Positions 63,014 through 64,000 of a DNA stretch of 64,000 bases are shown here, one piece after another. The stretch covers positions 1 to 64,000 of the forward strand of contig NZ_NIZW01000021.1 of NCBI RefSeq assembly GCF_002727185.1, in the 5' to 3' direction. The position numbers were made by a program, and so were the translations under genes. The notes under the pieces were generated by a model. That model saw only the letters and a list, made by a program, of their open reading frames with translations. It was not told where the DNA came from and did not search any database. This DNA is from Rhodopirellula bahusiensis (GTDB lineage Bacteria > Planctomycetota > Planctomycetia > Pirellulales > Pirellulaceae). Within the stretch, counting starts at the first letter, position 1; each line of letters starts with the position of its first letter.

Positions 63014-63940
63014 GTGGGTTTTCTCAAGCAGACGTTTTCGGAGTTTTCCAAGGATCGTTGCAGCACGTTGGCTGCGGCGCTCGCGTACTACACCGCGTTT
63101 GCACTGCCTCCCTTGCTTTACTTGATGCTGACGGTACTGACCTTCAGTTTGTCCGTGATGTACGACAGCGAGCAGGCCACCGAGAAGGCTCAAGGCATAT
63201 TGCAGACGCAAGCTTCGCAAATGATTGGCAATCCCGCGGCGGTCGATCAGATCGAAACGATCATGAACAATCACGAGGAAGCTTCCGGGAAGTGGTGGAA
63301 GACGTTGTTGAGTTTCGCGGGGATTCTGGTCGGTGCGACTGGAGTTGTTTCGGCATTGCAAGGTGCTTTGAATCAGGTTTGGGAAGTCAAGCCGGACCCG
63401 GACAACAGCGGTATCAAAGACATCTTGGCGAAGCGATTCTTGTCGTTTGGGATGATCTTGGGTCTTGGTTTCTTGATGCTGGTTTCGCTGGTCGTCTCCT
63501 CGGTGCTGACCGCTCTGGGTGATCAAGTTGGCAGCTGGGTTGGCATGTCAGAAACGCTCGCTCATTTTGCGAACTTTGCTGTGCAAGCACTGGTCGTGTT
63601 CGTGATCTTTGCTTCCATCTTTAAGTTCATGCCCGACGCCGTCACCAAATGGCGTGACGTGGCGGTCGGTGCGGCCGTGACCACGGTTTTGTTTTTGGTT
63701 GGCCGCTATCTGATGCAGCTTTATTTCTCCATGAGCGAACCCGGTGCTCAACTGGGAGCGGCCGCCGCATCGCTTGCCGTTTTGCTGGTCTGGGTCTACT
63801 ACACGGCGATGATCGTGTTGTTGGGGGCAGAGGCGACTCAGGTGTACGCGGTTCGCTACGGAGACGGAATTCAACCTGAACCCAAGGCCGTCCGCGTGGT
63901 CGAGCAGATCAAACGCGGTACGGACGCCTCGACTGCTTAG
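63014..63940 (+). CDS. YihY/BrkB-family inner-membrane protein
   Basis: A membrane protein of about 308 aa with six hydrophobic segments. The family opening is seen as FLKQTFSEFSKDRCSTLAAALAYYTAFALPPLLYL, and later LVWVYYTAMIVLLGAEATQVYA. Long called ribonuclease BN by mistake; the actual role is unknown. The start is unsettled: the frame runs from an ATG at 62879 overlapping the sigma gene by 32 bp, but the first 45 residues look unlike the family, so the GTG at 63014 is chosen. Confidence 0.85.
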   Translation: MGFLKQTFSEFSKDRCSTLAAALAYYTAFALPPLLYLMLTVLTFSLSVMYDSEQATEKAQGILQTQASQMIGNPAAVDQIETIMNNHEEASGKWWKTLLSFAGILVGATGVVSALQGALNQVWEVKPDPDNSGIKDILAKRFLSFGMILGLGFLMLVSLVVSSVLTALGDQVGSWVGMSETLAHFANFAVQALVVFVIFASIFKFMPDAVTKWRDVAVGAAVTTVLFLVGRYLMQLYFSMSEPGAQLGAAAASLAVLLVWVYYTAMIVLLGAEATQVYAVRYGDGIQPEPKAVRVVEQIKRGTDASTA

Positions 63941-64000
63941 GGCTCCGGATTGAACGATTGGAGTCATCGCTCAATCCTGGGCGAGTGCCAGCCACGCAAG

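Noticed and set aside
1-64000. CRISPR arrays, tRNA or rRNA genes, prophage or insertion-sequence transposase genes
   Set aside because: No regularly spaced direct repeats, cloverleaf patterns, rRNA motifs or DDE or Rep transposase proteins were seen on either strand.

Overview
The window looks like chromosome from a marine planctomycete of the Pirellulaceae, most probably Rhodopirellula or a close relative. Evidence: a formylglycine sulfatase, a PVC-type ThuA/dehydrogenase/HEAT/cytochrome c giant, two DUF1559 pseudopilin-like proteins, a PEP-CTERM protein, a SecD-SecF fusion, frequent GTG/TTG starts, and hairpin-ended intergenic repeats. The genus is inferred from gene content, not from a marker gene.

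Layout. 1-672: the 3' end of a group II intron (domains V and VI) followed by two tandem copies of a palindrome-ended element; no protein gene. 673-6093 (minus): yajC, secDF, a terminator, then a sulfatase. 6180-13027 (plus): a DegT-type PLP enzyme, ppnP, a 130-bp hairpin repeat and the 1496-aa ThuA/haem protein. 13095-15945 (minus): a metal-receptor binding protein and a Tat-exported Gfo/Idh/MocA oxidoreductase. 16414-20987 (plus): A-type Fe-S carrier, nusB-ruvA, thioredoxin-like protein, DapA/NanA-type aldolase, GNAT protein. 21041-26583: DUF1559 protein, TPR membrane protein, AEC transporter, lptE-bamD-like pair, recO. 27206-36230 (plus): tpx, cdsA, the coupled block phoH-pgpH-ybeY-corC, and asnB.

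36301-49831 is more accessory: a putative caspase-fold (clan CD) protease with a perfect EF-hand loop; a PEP-CTERM/DUF4465 protein behind a clear cobalamin riboswitch; a HAD dehalogenase; a sodium:solute symporter next to a GH20 hexosaminidase; a lipoprotein/DUF1559 pair; small planctomycete-type proteins, one with ankyrin-like repeats, a PrcB-domain lipoprotein and a zinc-ribbon protein. 49967-58087 (plus) is a heavy-metal RND efflux locus: TolC-like factor, a His/Cys-rich secreted protein, adaptor, pump and a His-rich lipoprotein, closed by a strong terminator. 58278-63940: the second 130-bp repeat, a beta-ketoacyl-synthase homologue lacking the catalytic Cys, a secretin-like exported protein, a small protein overlapping phhB, an ECF-like sigma factor and a YihY/BrkB membrane protein.

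Most genes are ordinary housekeeping. The best leads are the B12-controlled DUF4465 gene, the protease-like EF-hand protein, the Glu-for-Cys ketosynthase, the His/Cys-rich member of the efflux locus, and the two families of hairpin-ended mobile repeats, one of which carried a group II intron exactly beside its hairpin. All assignments come from reading motifs; no database search was run.
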